The notes: a model not told the origin generated them from the sequence alone. Counted from the stretch's first letter, positions 35,940 through 45,291 are shown. The stretch is 64,000 nucleotides of DNA from Methylocaldum sp035627495 (GCF_035627495.1 NZ_DASPLO010000007.1:29800-93799); one strand, 5' to 3'. A program made the numbers and translations.

Positions 35940-37599
35940 TGCGGCCCGCTCTCCAGTTGAATATCTTGCGGCGGCGCGCCGCTAGCGGATGATCCGAATA
36001 AGGCTCGTACCGGTCCAGTCCGTGAACCTCGCAGCGGCCACCCGAGGCGATATAGTCCTGGCTGAAGCGTTCGATGAACTCCATGACGGTATGATCGACC
36101 AGAGAGGCATAGGTCAGGTCGAAAACGATGGTTTCGCCGGTGGGAAGCTCGGCAAGCTCGTCCTTCAGGGCTAGAAAATTGGAAAAGATGGCCGCGCCGT
36201 TGAGCTTGATCCGGTAGCCGGTCTTTTCTCGAGTGATCCGGTAGGAAAGCTGGAACAGGTTCCCGAGTTTCACGCCTTGCCAGCGGTGTATCAGCAGCTT
36301 GGCGGCGATACCGATGGCGACCCCGATCAAAAGATCGGTGGTCAGAATGCCGACGATGGTGATGACGAACAAGGCGAGTTGCTCGAAGCCGATATCGAGT
36401 GTCTTGGCGAATGCTTTCGGCGAAGTCAGGCGATACCCGGCGTAGACCAGCAAAGCGGCCAGCGAGGCCAGCGGAATATCGCGGATGAGGTGCGGGAACA
36501 AGGCCACGAACAGCAGCAGAAAGAGGCCATGGAAAAAATTCGACCAACTGCTACGTGCGCCATAGCCGACATTGGCAGAACTCCGTACGATTTCGGCGAT
36601 CATGGGCATGCCGCCGATCAGTCCTGAAAGCACGTTGCCTGTACCAATGGCGGTGAGATCCCGATCGAGATCGGAGCGGCGATGCTCCGGATCGAGGCGG
36701 TCCACCGCGGAGGCGACCAACAAGGTTTCGAGACTGCCGATCAACCAAAGGCTCAATACGGCATTCCAAAAGGCCAGCGTCCCGATTTTCGAAAAATCGG
36801 CGAAGACCAGGCTATCGAGAAAACTATCCGGGATATCGACGAGAAACTGCGGTGCGTTCACGAAGATATGCCGGTGCCAAGCTTCATTTTCGGCTCCCTC
36901 GGAAACGAGATAAAGCTCGGTCTGGTTCAAATCGAACGCCCGCCCCAGTATGAACCCGGTCAGCACGACTAGGACGGGTGCGGGAACCCTGCCGATACCC
37001 TTGTTTCCGAGCAGCGGCCAGGCAAACAGGATCAGAAGTCCCAGTCCGCCGATCAAGAAGATTTCCGGATTGTAATGCAGCAAGCTTTGAGGAATATGCG
37101 TGAGACTCTGCAAGGATGTTTCGACGGTGGGTCTGGCGCCGACCAGGATATGGGTTTGCCTTGCGATGATGATGATGCCGATGGCGGCCAGCGTACCGTG
37201 GGCAATGGCGGCCGGAAAAAACGTGGCCAGACGTCCCGCTCTGAAAACACCCAGCAGAATTTGCAGGACTCCCGCCACGACGATCGCGGCCAGCGTGTAG
37301 CGGTAGCCGGCGAAGAGATCGCCTTGACCCAGTGTATGAACTGCGGAGAACAACACGGTGATCAGTCCGGCGGCGGGACCCGTGATCGTCAGGCGGGCGC
37401 CGCCGATCCGGGAAACGACAAGGCCGCCGATAACGGCGCTGAGGATGCCCGCCATCGGAGGAAATCCCGAAGCCATGGCGATGCCGAAGCACAAGGGCAG
37501 GGCGATCAAGAAGACCAGGAAGCCGGAGACCGCATCGGTGCGCCAGTTGTCGGCGAGATCGGCCAAGCTGCTTAGGATTGACTGAGGAATCCGTTTCAA
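35926..37599 (-). CDS. SulP-family anion transporter with STAS domain
   Basis: 557 residues from TTG 37599, which overlaps the stop of the HyfF-like gene (TTGA) and has AGGAG ten bases upstream; no ATG is available nearby. About 11-14 membrane segments open with SGFLVFLIALPLCFGIAMASGFPP and ITGPAAGLITVLFS, the SulP signature; a C-terminal STAS domain (about 435-545) follows. SulP proteins carry sulfate, bicarbonate or other anions with Na or H. Being locked by overlaps between two subunits of a complex I-like machine strongly suggests a shared role. No fused carbonic anhydrase. Confidence 0.9.
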   Translation of the reverse strand: MKRIPQSILSSLADLADNWRTDAVSGFLVFLIALPLCFGIAMASGFPPMAGILSAVIGGLVVSRIGGARLTITGPAAGLITVLFSAVHTLGQGDLFAGYRYTLAAIVVAGVLQILLGVFRAGRLATFFPAAIAHGTLAAIGIIIIARQTHILVGARPTVETSLQSLTHIPQSLLHYNPEIFLIGGLGLLILFAWPLLGNKGIGRVPAPVLVVLTGFILGRAFDLNQTELYLVSEGAENEAWHRHIFVNAPQFLVDIPDSFLDSLVFADFSKIGTLAFWNAVLSLWLIGSLETLLVASAVDRLDPEHRRSDLDRDLTAIGTGNVLSGLIGGMPMIAEIVRSSANVGYGARSSWSNFFHGLFLLLFVALFPHLIRDIPLASLAALLVYAGYRLTSPKAFAKTLDIGFEQLALFVITIVGILTTDLLIGVAIGIAAKLLIHRWQGVKLGNLFQLSYRITREKTGYRIKLNGAAIFSNFLALKDELAELPTGETIVFDLTYASLVDHTVMEFIERFSQDYIASGGRCEVHGLDRYEPYSDHPLAARRRKIFNWRAGRSESV

Positions 37600-39062
37600 A
37601 ATGGTGATGCTCCTGAAATGAGTTGAGTGGCCTGGCTGAACCAATTGCCCAGGAAACCCGGAATGGATAGTCCGAGCCAGAGCACCAGCGCCAGATGGAT
37701 CATCACCGGCCATAGATTGGCCGGGATGGCGGTTTGGCCCTCCGGGATATCCCCGTAGACCATGGTCTGCAAATGCCGGAACAGACCGGCGAAGGCGATG
37801 CCGATGCCGATCAGGAGCAGCGGTGTCAGCCAGGGGTAATCGCGCATGGTGGCGATGAGCACCAGGAATTCGCTGGCGAACACGCCGAAAGGCGGAAAGC
37901 CGGCGATGGCCACGGTGCCGATCAGAAGGCCCCAGCCGATGGCGGGCTGGGTCAGAATCAAGCCGCGAATCTTCGTCATGCGCTGGGTGCCGGCGAGCTG
38001 GGCGGCATGGCCGACGGTGACGAAAATCGCCGATTTGGTCAGCGAGTGGGTGGTCATATGGAAGAGGGCGGCGAAGGTGGCCCAAGGACTGCCGATGCCG
38101 AAAGCGAAGGTCATCAGTCCCATGTGCTCGATGGACGAATAGCTGAACAGGCGCTTGATGTCGGTCTGCCGGTGCAGGAATAGAGCCGCGACCAGGAAGG
38201 ACACGAGGCCGAAACCCATCATCAGATAACCCGCCGTGTGAGTGCCGAGGGAGCCATCCACCAGCATCTTGCAGCGCACCACGGCGTAGAGGGCGTCGTT
38301 CAGCAGCAGCCCCGAGAGAATGGCCGACATGGGTGTCGGTCCTTCGGAATGGGCGTCCGGCAACCAGTTGTGCAAGGGAACGAGCCCAATCTTGGTGCCG
38401 TAGCCCACCAGCAGGAACACGAAGGCCAGTCTCATGATGTTGGGTTCCAGAGCCGCGGCGTTCTCGTGCAGTACCGTCCAGAGCAGCGCATTGCCGCCTA
38501 TGCCCAGTTTTTGTTCGGCGGCGAAATAGAGCAGCACCGTGCCGAACAGAGCCAGGGCGATACCGACGCCGCACAGGATGAAATACTTCCAGGCCGCCTC
38601 CACCGACTCCGGGGTTCGGTACAGGCTGACCAGCAATACCGTGGCCAGCGTCGCGCCTTCCATCGCCACCCAGAGCACGCCCATGTTGTTGGTCGTCAAC
38701 ACCAGGTACATGGCCAGCATGAAGCCCTGATACATCGCGTAGTAAAGCCGCAGACGCCTGGCATTGACGCGCCCGGCCTCCTGTTCGTGCGCCATGTAGG
38801 GACCGGAGAAAATGGACGTGGTCAGCCCCACGAACGCGGTCAGGGCCACCAGGTAAACATTGAAGGAGTCGATGTAGAGAAGCTGGCCGGAAGACAATTG
38901 GGGCCCGTGAATCAGTACGTCGACGGCGAGCCAAACCGACGCCGCCAACGCCCAGGCGTTACAGCGCACATTGATCCACCCCGCCCGCCGGCTGTCGGCC
39001 ACAAGACCGAGGATCACCATGCCGGCCAAGGGAATCAGCAGAATGAGATAAACCGCGATCAT
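37596..39062 (-). CDS. HyfF-like proton-translocating antiporter-type subunit
   Basis: 488 residues, about 14 membrane segments. NuoL/M/N-type proton_antipo_M domain with conserved charged residues: Glu in WVAMEGATLATVLL, Lys in GTKIGLVPLHNWLPDAHSEG, and Lys/His in HSLTKSAIFVTVGHAAQ. Such subunits move protons or sodium ions across the inner membrane. Starts ATG 39062 overlapping the HyfE-like stop by four bases. Confidence 0.88.
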   Translation of the reverse strand: MIAVYLILLIPLAGMVILGLVADSRRAGWINVRCNAWALAASVWLAVDVLIHGPQLSSGQLLYIDSFNVYLVALTAFVGLTTSIFSGPYMAHEQEAGRVNARRLRLYYAMYQGFMLAMYLVLTTNNMGVLWVAMEGATLATVLLVSLYRTPESVEAAWKYFILCGVGIALALFGTVLLYFAAEQKLGIGGNALLWTVLHENAAALEPNIMRLAFVFLLVGYGTKIGLVPLHNWLPDAHSEGPTPMSAILSGLLLNDALYAVVRCKMLVDGSLGTHTAGYLMMGFGLVSFLVAALFLHRQTDIKRLFSYSSIEHMGLMTFAFGIGSPWATFAALFHMTTHSLTKSAIFVTVGHAAQLAGTQRMTKIRGLILTQPAIGWGLLIGTVAIAGFPPFGVFASEFLVLIATMRDYPWLTPLLLIGIGIAFAGLFRHLQTMVYGDIPEGQTAIPANLWPVMIHLALVLWLGLSIPGFLGNWFSQATQLISGASPF

Positions 39063-39739
39063 GGCTTATCCGCCTCGCTCAGCTTGCTGAGCCGATCCAC
39101 GTCTAGAGAGTCGATGCTCTCGCGGATCTGGAAGAAGAACACACCGAAAACGACCGCGGCTACCAAGACATCGGCCGCAACCCCCAATTCCACCACCATC
39201 GGCATGCCGTAGGTGGACACCACGGCCGCGAAGAACAATCCGTTCTCGATGGACATGAAGCCGACCACATGCGCTACCGCCTGCCGCCGGGTAATCATCA
39301 AGAGCATGCCGAGCAGGACTACGGCCAGGCTGACGGCGATGGCGTTGAGCGTCACCAGGGGAGAATGGGCGACGACGGGAAGACTCACGTAATAACTGAA
39401 AACCATCAAGAACGCCCCGCCCATCATCACCCGAGCCGGATGCTCGATCGTGTCCAGCTCCCGGTGCAGCCCCATGCGATAAATCAGCCGTTGCAGCATG
39501 ATGGGGATAAGGATGCCCTTGAGCAGAAAACTCAAGCCCGCCGAGATGAAAAGATGGGGAAAATCCAGCGCGTAGGCGACCATGGCCGTGGTCGCCGCAA
39601 GCAGGATGCCTTGGATTGCGAACACCAGGACCAGACGAACCAGGCGGGACTGGCCAAGCATCAGAAACGAGGTCAAGGCGATGAGCCCCGCCAGTAGCAG
39701 AACCGCCTGCTGATATAGACTGAGTTCGGCGATGGCCAT
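39059..39739 (-). CDS. HyfE-like membrane subunit
   Basis: 226 residues, about seven membrane segments; start ATG 39739, which overlaps the HyfC-like stop by one base. The longer upstream frame is a shadow. The fold (GFMSIENGLFFAAVV and the SRLVRLVLVFAIQGILLA region) matches HyfE, itself related to NuoK/MrpC. It forms part of the membrane arm. Confidence 0.83.
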   Translation of the reverse strand: MAIAELSLYQQAVLLLAGLIALTSFLMLGQSRLVRLVLVFAIQGILLAATTAMVAYALDFPHLFISAGLSFLLKGILIPIMLQRLIYRMGLHRELDTIEHPARVMMGGAFLMVFSYYVSLPVVAHSPLVTLNAIAVSLAVVLLGMLLMITRRQAVAHVVGFMSIENGLFFAAVVSTYGMPMVVELGVAADVLVAAVVFGVFFFQIRESIDSLDVDRLSKLSEADKP

Positions 39740-40683
39740 CAGCGCGCCGCCTCCAGAATGATATGGCTCAGCATGCCGAGGACGCTCAGGAGGTAGGCGA
39801 AGCTCAGATACTCCTGCACCCGGAAGATGCGCATCTTGGCGAAGAGCGCTTCGAAAAGGGCCAGCACGACCGTCAGCACGGCCAGTTTGAGAACGATCAT
39901 TCCCAGACCCAAGCCGAGCGCATTCAGGGTGAAGGTTTGGGCGATTCCCCACGGAAAGAAGATATTGGCGATGAGGACGCCATAGATCATGAGCTTGATC
40001 TGGCTGGCCCACTCGATCAGCGCCAGCCAGCGTCCGCTGTATTCCAGGATCATGGCCTCGTGGATCATGGTCAACTCCAGATGGGTGGCCGGGTTGTCCA
40101 CGGGAATGCGGCCGGTTTCCGCGATCGCCACTAGGATTAGGCCCCCGACGGCGAACACGAAGGACGGGCGCAGCACGAGTCCGGTATCGAGCACGAAGTT
40201 CATGGCCTGGGACAGATTGGTGGTATGCGCGCTCATGGCCAGGGTGAACACTGCCATGAGCATGGCGGGCTCGGCCAGTGAGGAGATCGTCATCTCGCGC
40301 GACGATCCCATGCCGCCGAAGGCGGTGCCGATGTCCATGCCGGCCAGCACCAGGAACGTCCGGCCCAGGGCAAAGAAACCCACCAGTACGATGACATCGG
40401 CGATGCGCGCCGTGGGCAGGTTGATCGCCACCAGAGGCACGATGGAGGCTGCCAACACGGTGGACGCGAAGACGATGTAGGGTGCGGCGCGAAAGATCCA
40501 GGAGGCGGGGTGCGGCACGATGGGTTGTTTTCGGTAGAGCTTCCGCAGATCCCGATAAGGCTGGAATAGGGATGGGGCTTTCCGGTTTTGCAGCCGACAT
40601 TTGACCCGTTTGATCCAGCCGGACAGCAAGGGCGCCAAGCTGATGAACAGCAGGGTTTGGAGTATCGCCATCAACCAGGCCAT
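39739..40683 (-). CDS. HyfC/NuoH-like membrane subunit
   Basis: 314 residues from ATG 40683, overlapping the HyfB-like stop by one base (TGATG). Eight or so membrane segments; NuoH-type motif AETGRIPVDNPATHLELTMI followed by EAMILEYSGRWLALIEWASQ, the loops that hold the quinone-site acids in complex I. It anchors the hydrophilic subunits to the membrane. The much longer open frame upstream is not coding. Confidence 0.87.
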   Translation of the reverse strand: MAWLMAILQTLLFISLAPLLSGWIKRVKCRLQNRKAPSLFQPYRDLRKLYRKQPIVPHPASWIFRAAPYIVFASTVLAASIVPLVAINLPTARIADVIVLVGFFALGRTFLVLAGMDIGTAFGGMGSSREMTISSLAEPAMLMAVFTLAMSAHTTNLSQAMNFVLDTGLVLRPSFVFAVGGLILVAIAETGRIPVDNPATHLELTMIHEAMILEYSGRWLALIEWASQIKLMIYGVLIANIFFPWGIAQTFTLNALGLGLGMIVLKLAVLTVVLALFEALFAKMRIFRVQEYLSFAYLLSVLGMLSHIILEAAR

Positions 40684-42821
40684 CAACTGACCACCCAGAG
40701 CAGAACGATCAAAGTGAAGAAGGAATAGCCGAGATAGGTCCGGATATTGCCGGTCTGCAGGCGCCCGACCCAACGCGCCAATCGGGTAATGGCTCGTCCC
40801 GATGGCTCGTACATGACCAGCCAGGCGCGATCCAAGACCTGAAACTGATAGCGAAGCCCAGTCACGCGCGTGTTTGCGGGTCCGTCCGTCTGCTCTTCGA
40901 CCGTCTCGCGGGTATCGAACACCGGCTCGAAAATACGGCGTATCGGCATACTGAAGGCGCCGGACGTGTATTGGGTGCGGGGCGTCAATCCGCCGAAACC
41001 GCAGTCCCAGGGTTCGGCTCGGCGCGGTTCGAGACCGGTGCGGCGATACAGAAGGTAATAGCACAGCCAGCCCACCGCCACGGTGCCCAACAGGACCAGC
41101 GCCGGCGAATAGGCAGCCACCTCCGGCGACACCGGCGTTAGCCAGAGCCAGCCGAGAGCCGATATGTTCGGCAGAACGAACCCGGTCAACTGCTGGGTCA
41201 ACGTGCCCAAGGCATTGATGAGAGGCGTCGGCAATACGCCGAACAGCACGCAGCACGTGGCAAGCAAGGCCGGTCCAGCCAGCATGCCGGGGTGCCGGAC
41301 TTCGCGGGCGTGAGCAATGTGGCGGGAGCGCGGAAGACCCAGGAAGGCTATGCCATAAACCTTGACGAAGCAGGTGGCCGCCAGGGCCGAGGTCAGGGCC
41401 AACACCGCGCTGGCGGTGGGAATCAGGCTGCGGAGAACGCCGCTTTGGATGCCGCCGGCCTGCAGCGCCGTTTGGAAGATCAACCATTCGGAGACGAAGC
41501 CGTTGAAGGGCGGCAAGGCGGCGATGCTCAGCGTGCCAACTAGGAACAGGGCTGCCAGCTTCGGCATGCGGTGGATGAGACCCCCCATATTTTCCAGGCT
41601 CTGTTCATGGGTTTGGTGCAGTATGGCTCCCGCGCCGAGAAACAACAGGCTCTTGAACAAGGCATGGTTGAGTGAATGCAGCAGCGCCGCCACCAGTCCC
41701 AGCGTGCCCAGTTGAGGCTGCCCGCTACTCTGGAAAATCAGCGCCAAACCCAGCGCGGTGAAAATAATCCCGACGTTTTCCACCGACGAGTAAGCGAGAA
41801 GCCGCTTTAGGTTTTGCTGTTGCAACGCGTAGAGGATGCCGAGCACGGCGGAGGTCGAGCCGATCAAGAGTACCAGCACACCCCATTGCCAAAACACGGG
41901 ATCCAGCAAATCGAAGGCAAACCGAATGAAGCCGTAGACTGCGATTTTCAGCATGACCCCGCTCATCAGGGCGGAGATATGCGAGGGCGCGGCCGGATGG
42001 GCTTCCGGCAGCCAGGCATGGAGAGGAACGAGCCCCGCTTTCATGCCGAAACCGGCCAGCGCCAGCACGAAGGCGATGCTCGCCCACACCGGATTCAAGG
42101 CCGCGCCGCGCAGAGCTTCGAACGTCAAGCCGCCACCAAATCCCGCGAGGACGCCGAACGCCAGAATAATCGCGATCGCGCCGATCTCCGCCATCAACAA
42201 GTAAAGAAAAGCCGCGCGGCGATTGGTCGTGTGCTCGTGCTGGTAGGCGACCAGGAAATAGCTGGCGACCGACATCAGTTCCCAGGCGATCATGAACAGG
42301 AACGCATCGTCGGCGAGCAACACCAGCTCCATGCCGGCAACGAACAAGCCGGTGAAAAAGCCCAGGACCGAAAGACGGTGTTTGCCGTGCTCGAACTCGC
42401 GAACGTAGCCGGGGCCGAACAGGCTGACGGCGGTCAGGGGGATGCCGAGCACGCAAAAGAAAAAACCGGCCAGCGGGTCTAGCGCCAAGTGCCAGCTCAG
42501 CCAGGGCAAACCGAAAGGCAGCGTTGCGGTGTGGGTAGCGCCGCCCAGGAGCGCAATGACTCCGGCCAATACGGCGAACCCACCCGATACTCCCAACAGA
42601 GCGAAGGGCGCTGTCCTTGTCAGACGGGAGAAACGACCGGGCGTCAGCCACTCATTTCCCCGTACCGGTAACTCCGCCTCAATACGGGCCAGGTGGCGAG
42701 GGGCTTTCTTCATAGACCACCGAATTCCATGCCATAACAAGCCGCTCGGCCCGGCGGCCAGCGCCACGAGGCTGGACAGTAACGCCGCTAAAACCGAGAT
42801 GCCGGCAAAGAATAGGGACAT
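40683..42821 (-). CDS. HyfB-like antiporter-type membrane subunit
   Basis: 712 residues with about 16-18 membrane segments, the first gene of the operon. Proton_antipo_M domain with Glu in IAWELMSVASYF, Lys in GFGMKAGLVPLHAWLPEAH and Lys in HALFKSLLFLGAGAILHQTHEQ; these line the ion path in complex I relatives. The C-terminal part extends past the antiporter core as in HyfB, ending with an amphipathic region and a final membrane segment. No ribosome binding site is evident at ATG 42821. Preceded by an AT-rich palindromic region. Confidence 0.88.
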   Translation of the reverse strand: MSLFFAGISVLAALLSSLVALAAGPSGLLWHGIRWSMKKAPRHLARIEAELPVRGNEWLTPGRFSRLTRTAPFALLGVSGGFAVLAGVIALLGGATHTATLPFGLPWLSWHLALDPLAGFFFCVLGIPLTAVSLFGPGYVREFEHGKHRLSVLGFFTGLFVAGMELVLLADDAFLFMIAWELMSVASYFLVAYQHEHTTNRRAAFLYLLMAEIGAIAIILAFGVLAGFGGGLTFEALRGAALNPVWASIAFVLALAGFGMKAGLVPLHAWLPEAHPAAPSHISALMSGVMLKIAVYGFIRFAFDLLDPVFWQWGVLVLLIGSTSAVLGILYALQQQNLKRLLAYSSVENVGIIFTALGLALIFQSSGQPQLGTLGLVAALLHSLNHALFKSLLFLGAGAILHQTHEQSLENMGGLIHRMPKLAALFLVGTLSIAALPPFNGFVSEWLIFQTALQAGGIQSGVLRSLIPTASAVLALTSALAATCFVKVYGIAFLGLPRSRHIAHAREVRHPGMLAGPALLATCCVLFGVLPTPLINALGTLTQQLTGFVLPNISALGWLWLTPVSPEVAAYSPALVLLGTVAVGWLCYYLLYRRTGLEPRRAEPWDCGFGGLTPRTQYTSGAFSMPIRRIFEPVFDTRETVEEQTDGPANTRVTGLRYQFQVLDRAWLVMYEPSGRAITRLARWVGRLQTGNIRTYLGYSFFTLIVLLWVVS

Positions 42822-42926
42822 GAAGAGTGGGTGTTTATACTATGTGTAGTAGATGTTTGATAGGATTGCATAGTATCAGTATTATATGATTTGTAAATGT
42901 TAAAAGTATTAACATCTAGTGTGTAT
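42822..42926. promoter_or_regulatory. AT-rich divergent control region with palindromes
   Basis: Between the divergent HyfB-like and RHH genes. Seen: ATGTTAA (42897-42903) / TTAACAT (42909-42915), a perfect 7-bp inverted repeat 11 bases before the RHH start; ATACTATG (42837-42844) / CATAGTAT (42869-42876), a perfect 8-bp pair; TACTA-TGTG-TAGTA overlapping the former. A perfect TATAAT lies on the minus strand at 42881-42886 as a possible -10 for the operon. The AT content contrasts sharply with the GC-rich genes on both sides. Confidence 0.6.
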
Positions 42927-43127
42927 ATGAAAATTCTCGAAAACCGAACCGCGCGTTTGACGCTACTCATTGATCCCGACAAAAAAGCTACGTTCGAGCG
43001 TTTGTGCGCGGATGAAGACGTTACGCCCTCGCAGATGGTGCGGAAATTGATCCGTGATTACATTGAGCAGCGTATGGGGCCAGATTGGAAAGAACACGTG
43101 TTCAAAGATCGACAAGTGGAATTGTGA
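42927..43127 (+). CDS. small ribbon-helix-helix (CopG/Arc-like) DNA-binding protein
   Basis: 66 residues from ATG 42927; ATG 42897 would add ten but lies inside a palindrome. A beta strand (RTARLTLLID) and two helices (KKATFERLCADEDV and SQMVRKLIRDYIEQRM) form an RHH fold, as in CopG/ParG/Arc repressors. No partner toxin follows. Divergent from the HyfB-like gene, with a palindrome just before its own start, so it may repress itself and the operon. Real gene likely, role inferred. Confidence 0.7.
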   Translation: MKILENRTARLTLLIDPDKKATFERLCADEDVTPSQMVRKLIRDYIEQRMGPDWKEHVFKDRQVEL

Positions 43128-43586
43128 CGCTGCGTTTTGCGTTAAAGGCGGCAAAGGTCTGTGATCGCGGGCCCAAACATCTTGTTTGTTGGAAACACGC
43201 GAAAGACGTGCGCGTCGTTTGGAGCGGATGCCAGTTTTCGATCTCGCTATCGAATTATCACAGGGTCATATGAGATGATTGTTTTGTGACCAAACGAAAC
43301 AATCGGGGATAACCGGAAACGCCGTAGGCAAAGCCTATCGCCCCAATTTGCTTAAGAGAAATCTGGATGTCCCGTCCATCGGAGCAAAGCGGGGGCGCTA
43401 TTGGGGGATTTCTTCGGAGATCAGCGGCGTGTTTATCTATTTGGCGATGGACGACTCGGTAATCGGTCTGCTGAGGGGGCACCGATTTTTTTGGTCTCCT
43501 AAAAAAAGAAAGGCAGTCCTCTGCTAAAGTTAAAACGCTAAAAAGCGCCTTCGGGCTTCCTATAACAAAAAGAAAATGGGTGTTGC
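43128..43586. other. gene-free gap
   Basis: About 460 bases between the RHH gene and the binding-protein gene. A plus-strand frame (43279-43527) has no family match, atypical composition and no ribosome binding site, so it is not called. The part near 43540-43560 has AAAAAGCGCCTTCGGGCTT, a possible short hairpin with a TTCG loop. Otherwise nothing recognised; it must hold the promoter for the next operon. Confidence 0.5.
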
Positions 43587-44033
43587 TTGAGGACACTGTC
43601 TAGATCCACCTGTGTTTTGCACCGTTTAATCCGGTGCCGGTGGGTTAGCATTTTCCTATCTCTTGCGTTGGCGGTCGGTATCGGATGCGACAGTAAATCC
43701 GTTATGGCAGCCGAGCCTAGTCCTAAGATCTACGCAGCGGACGGCCACGCCGATTCGCTCTCGCCCGAAACCTTGCGCGAAATCTTCTTTATGCGACTGA
43801 CGAGTTGGCCCGATGGCACTCCCATTCGTGTCTTCGTACTGCCGGATAAGCATCCTCTCCATAACCGCTTTTCCAAGGAAGTGTTGGGTGTTTATCCCTT
43901 TCAGCTCCGGGCGGCATGGGATCGGCTGGTTTTCTCGGGAACAGGTTTGATACCGCATGTGGTCGAGACGGTTGGAGAAATGCGGGAGCGGGTTCGGGCG
44001 ACACCGGGGGGTATTGGCTATGTTGACAAATAG
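43587..44033 (+). CDS. small periplasmic phosphate-binding-like (PBP2) protein
   Basis: 148 residues. A hydrophobic signal (SIFLSLALAVGIG, processed near MAA-EP) leads a single-domain PBP-like fold of the kind annotated as phosphate ABC transporter substrate-binding: LSPETLREIFFMRLTSWPDGTPIRV, FSKEVLGVYPFQLRAAWDRLVFSGTG and the end TPGGIGYVDK. Such short proteins are not transport subunits by themselves; with a porin and a GGDEF protein they form a recurring sensing operon. Start TTG 43587 is uncertain. The stop lies 13 bases before the porin start. Confidence 0.75.
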   Translation: MRTLSRSTCVLHRLIRCRWVSIFLSLALAVGIGCDSKSVMAAEPSPKIYAADGHADSLSPETLREIFFMRLTSWPDGTPIRVFVLPDKHPLHNRFSKEVLGVYPFQLRAAWDRLVFSGTGLIPHVVETVGEMRERVRATPGGIGYVDK

Positions 44034-44046
44034 GAGATTTCTAGGA

Positions 44047-45270
44047 ATGGCCTCCGCCATGAGAATCATTAGTTCTCGAACGATCGCGCGCCAGGCTATC
44101 ATTGCCGCGTGCTTTTTACTGTCCGGAGGCGCATCGGCACTGGATTTCAGCACCATCGACTGGCAATTGCACGGTTTCGCAAGTCAAGGATTTACCTACA
44201 CCACGAGCAATCAGGTTTTCGGCGCGAGCCGCCGAGGTAGTCTCGATTTCACCGAGCTGGGTGTCAATGGTTCCGTGAGACTGCTGCCCAACCTTTTATT
44301 TTCGGCCCAAGGGCTTTATCGGAATGCCGGTGGGTCGGATCGGGAGGATTTTCGGCTCGATTTCGCCCAGGTCGACTACAACGTTACGCTTTTCGATTCG
44401 TCTTTGACGCTGGGGGTGCGAGCAGGCCGAGTCAAGATACCGTTCGGGCTATATAACGATACACGGGATGTGGTCTGGACCCGGCCCTCGGTGATTCTGC
44501 CCCAGTCCATTTATTTCGATACGCTCGCCCTCCGGCAAGCGATGATCGCGGCCGATGGAGGATTGCTGTATAGCCGCTATAACTGGGGCGATCATCGATT
44601 TAATCTGGAATTTATGGTGGCTGACCCGCAGGATGACACCGGAGACGCCACTGATTTTCTCACCGGTATTCCCGATGCGCCCGGTACGATGGAAGGGCGT
44701 CCGTTATTTCTCGGACGAGCCGTTTACGAGTGGATGGGCGGACGCGCGCGCGCCATGTTCAGCGTGGTCGACTTGGAACGTGATTTCAGATCGAATATGT
44801 CTGCGATTCCATCCGGCAGTGTTCGGGCTTTATATCCTTTGTTCTCTCTGCAATACAACGAAGAGCGCTGGTCTTTGACCGCCGAATACGGCTGGATTGA
44901 TACACGGCGCAGTGGTTTTACACCGGTTCCTCTGGAGAATACTTCGGAAGGATTTTATGTCCAGGGCGAGTACCGATTGACCGAGGACTGGTCGGCCGTA
45001 CTTCGCTACGACGTTTTCCATGCCGACCGCGACGACCGCAGCGGCCGTTCGTTAGCCGAGCAAACCGGCCAAGCGCGCCACCGCTTTTACGCCCGTGATC
45101 TTGCCGTCGGAGTTCGCTGGGAGTTTGTGCGAAACTGGTTGATCGCCGCGGAATATCACAACGTGGATGGCACCGCTTGGCTTTCGCCGCGCGACAATTC
45201 CGATTTGTTGCAAGGCGGTGGCGATCCGCACTGGGATCTCTTTTCCCTGATGCTGTCGTTTCGCTTTTAA
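44047..45270 (+). CDS. outer-membrane porin-like beta-barrel protein
   Basis: 407 residues from ATG 44047 (AGGAG ten bases upstream); ATG 44059 is an alternative. Signal peptide ends about SGGASA-LD. The body alternates in barrel style, with aromatic girdles and final Phe (MLSFRF), the outer-membrane insertion signal. DWQLHGFASQGFTYTTSN resembles carbohydrate/anion porins with no N-terminal coiled coil. Central gene of a three-gene operon with a binding-like protein and a c-di-GMP sensor; perhaps it feeds the ligand the sensor system monitors. Confidence 0.8.
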   Translation: MASAMRIISSRTIARQAIIAACFLLSGGASALDFSTIDWQLHGFASQGFTYTTSNQVFGASRRGSLDFTELGVNGSVRLLPNLLFSAQGLYRNAGGSDREDFRLDFAQVDYNVTLFDSSLTLGVRAGRVKIPFGLYNDTRDVVWTRPSVILPQSIYFDTLALRQAMIAADGGLLYSRYNWGDHRFNLEFMVADPQDDTGDATDFLTGIPDAPGTMEGRPLFLGRAVYEWMGGRARAMFSVVDLERDFRSNMSAIPSGSVRALYPLFSLQYNEERWSLTAEYGWIDTRRSGFTPVPLENTSEGFYVQGEYRLTEDWSAVLRYDVFHADRDDRSGRSLAEQTGQARHRFYARDLAVGVRWEFVRNWLIAAEYHNVDGTAWLSPRDNSDLLQGGGDPHWDLFSLMLSFRF

Positions 45271-45291
45271 TGCCTTTTGCCGGATAACGGA

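Noticed and set aside
38238..39212. 324-codon frame antisense to the HyfF-like gene
   Set aside because: His/Gln/Arg-rich mirror of a membrane protein gene; no support.
33689..42821. Formate hydrogenlyase or NiFe hydrogenase
   Set aside because: The subunit order looks like Hyf, but the nickel-binding cysteines are absent and no formate dehydrogenase, HyfA/HyfH or maturation gene is present.
43279..43527. 82-codon frame after the RHH gene (toxin partner?)
   Set aside because: No toxin motif, no ribosome binding site, and 150 bases away, unlike coupled toxin-antitoxin pairs.
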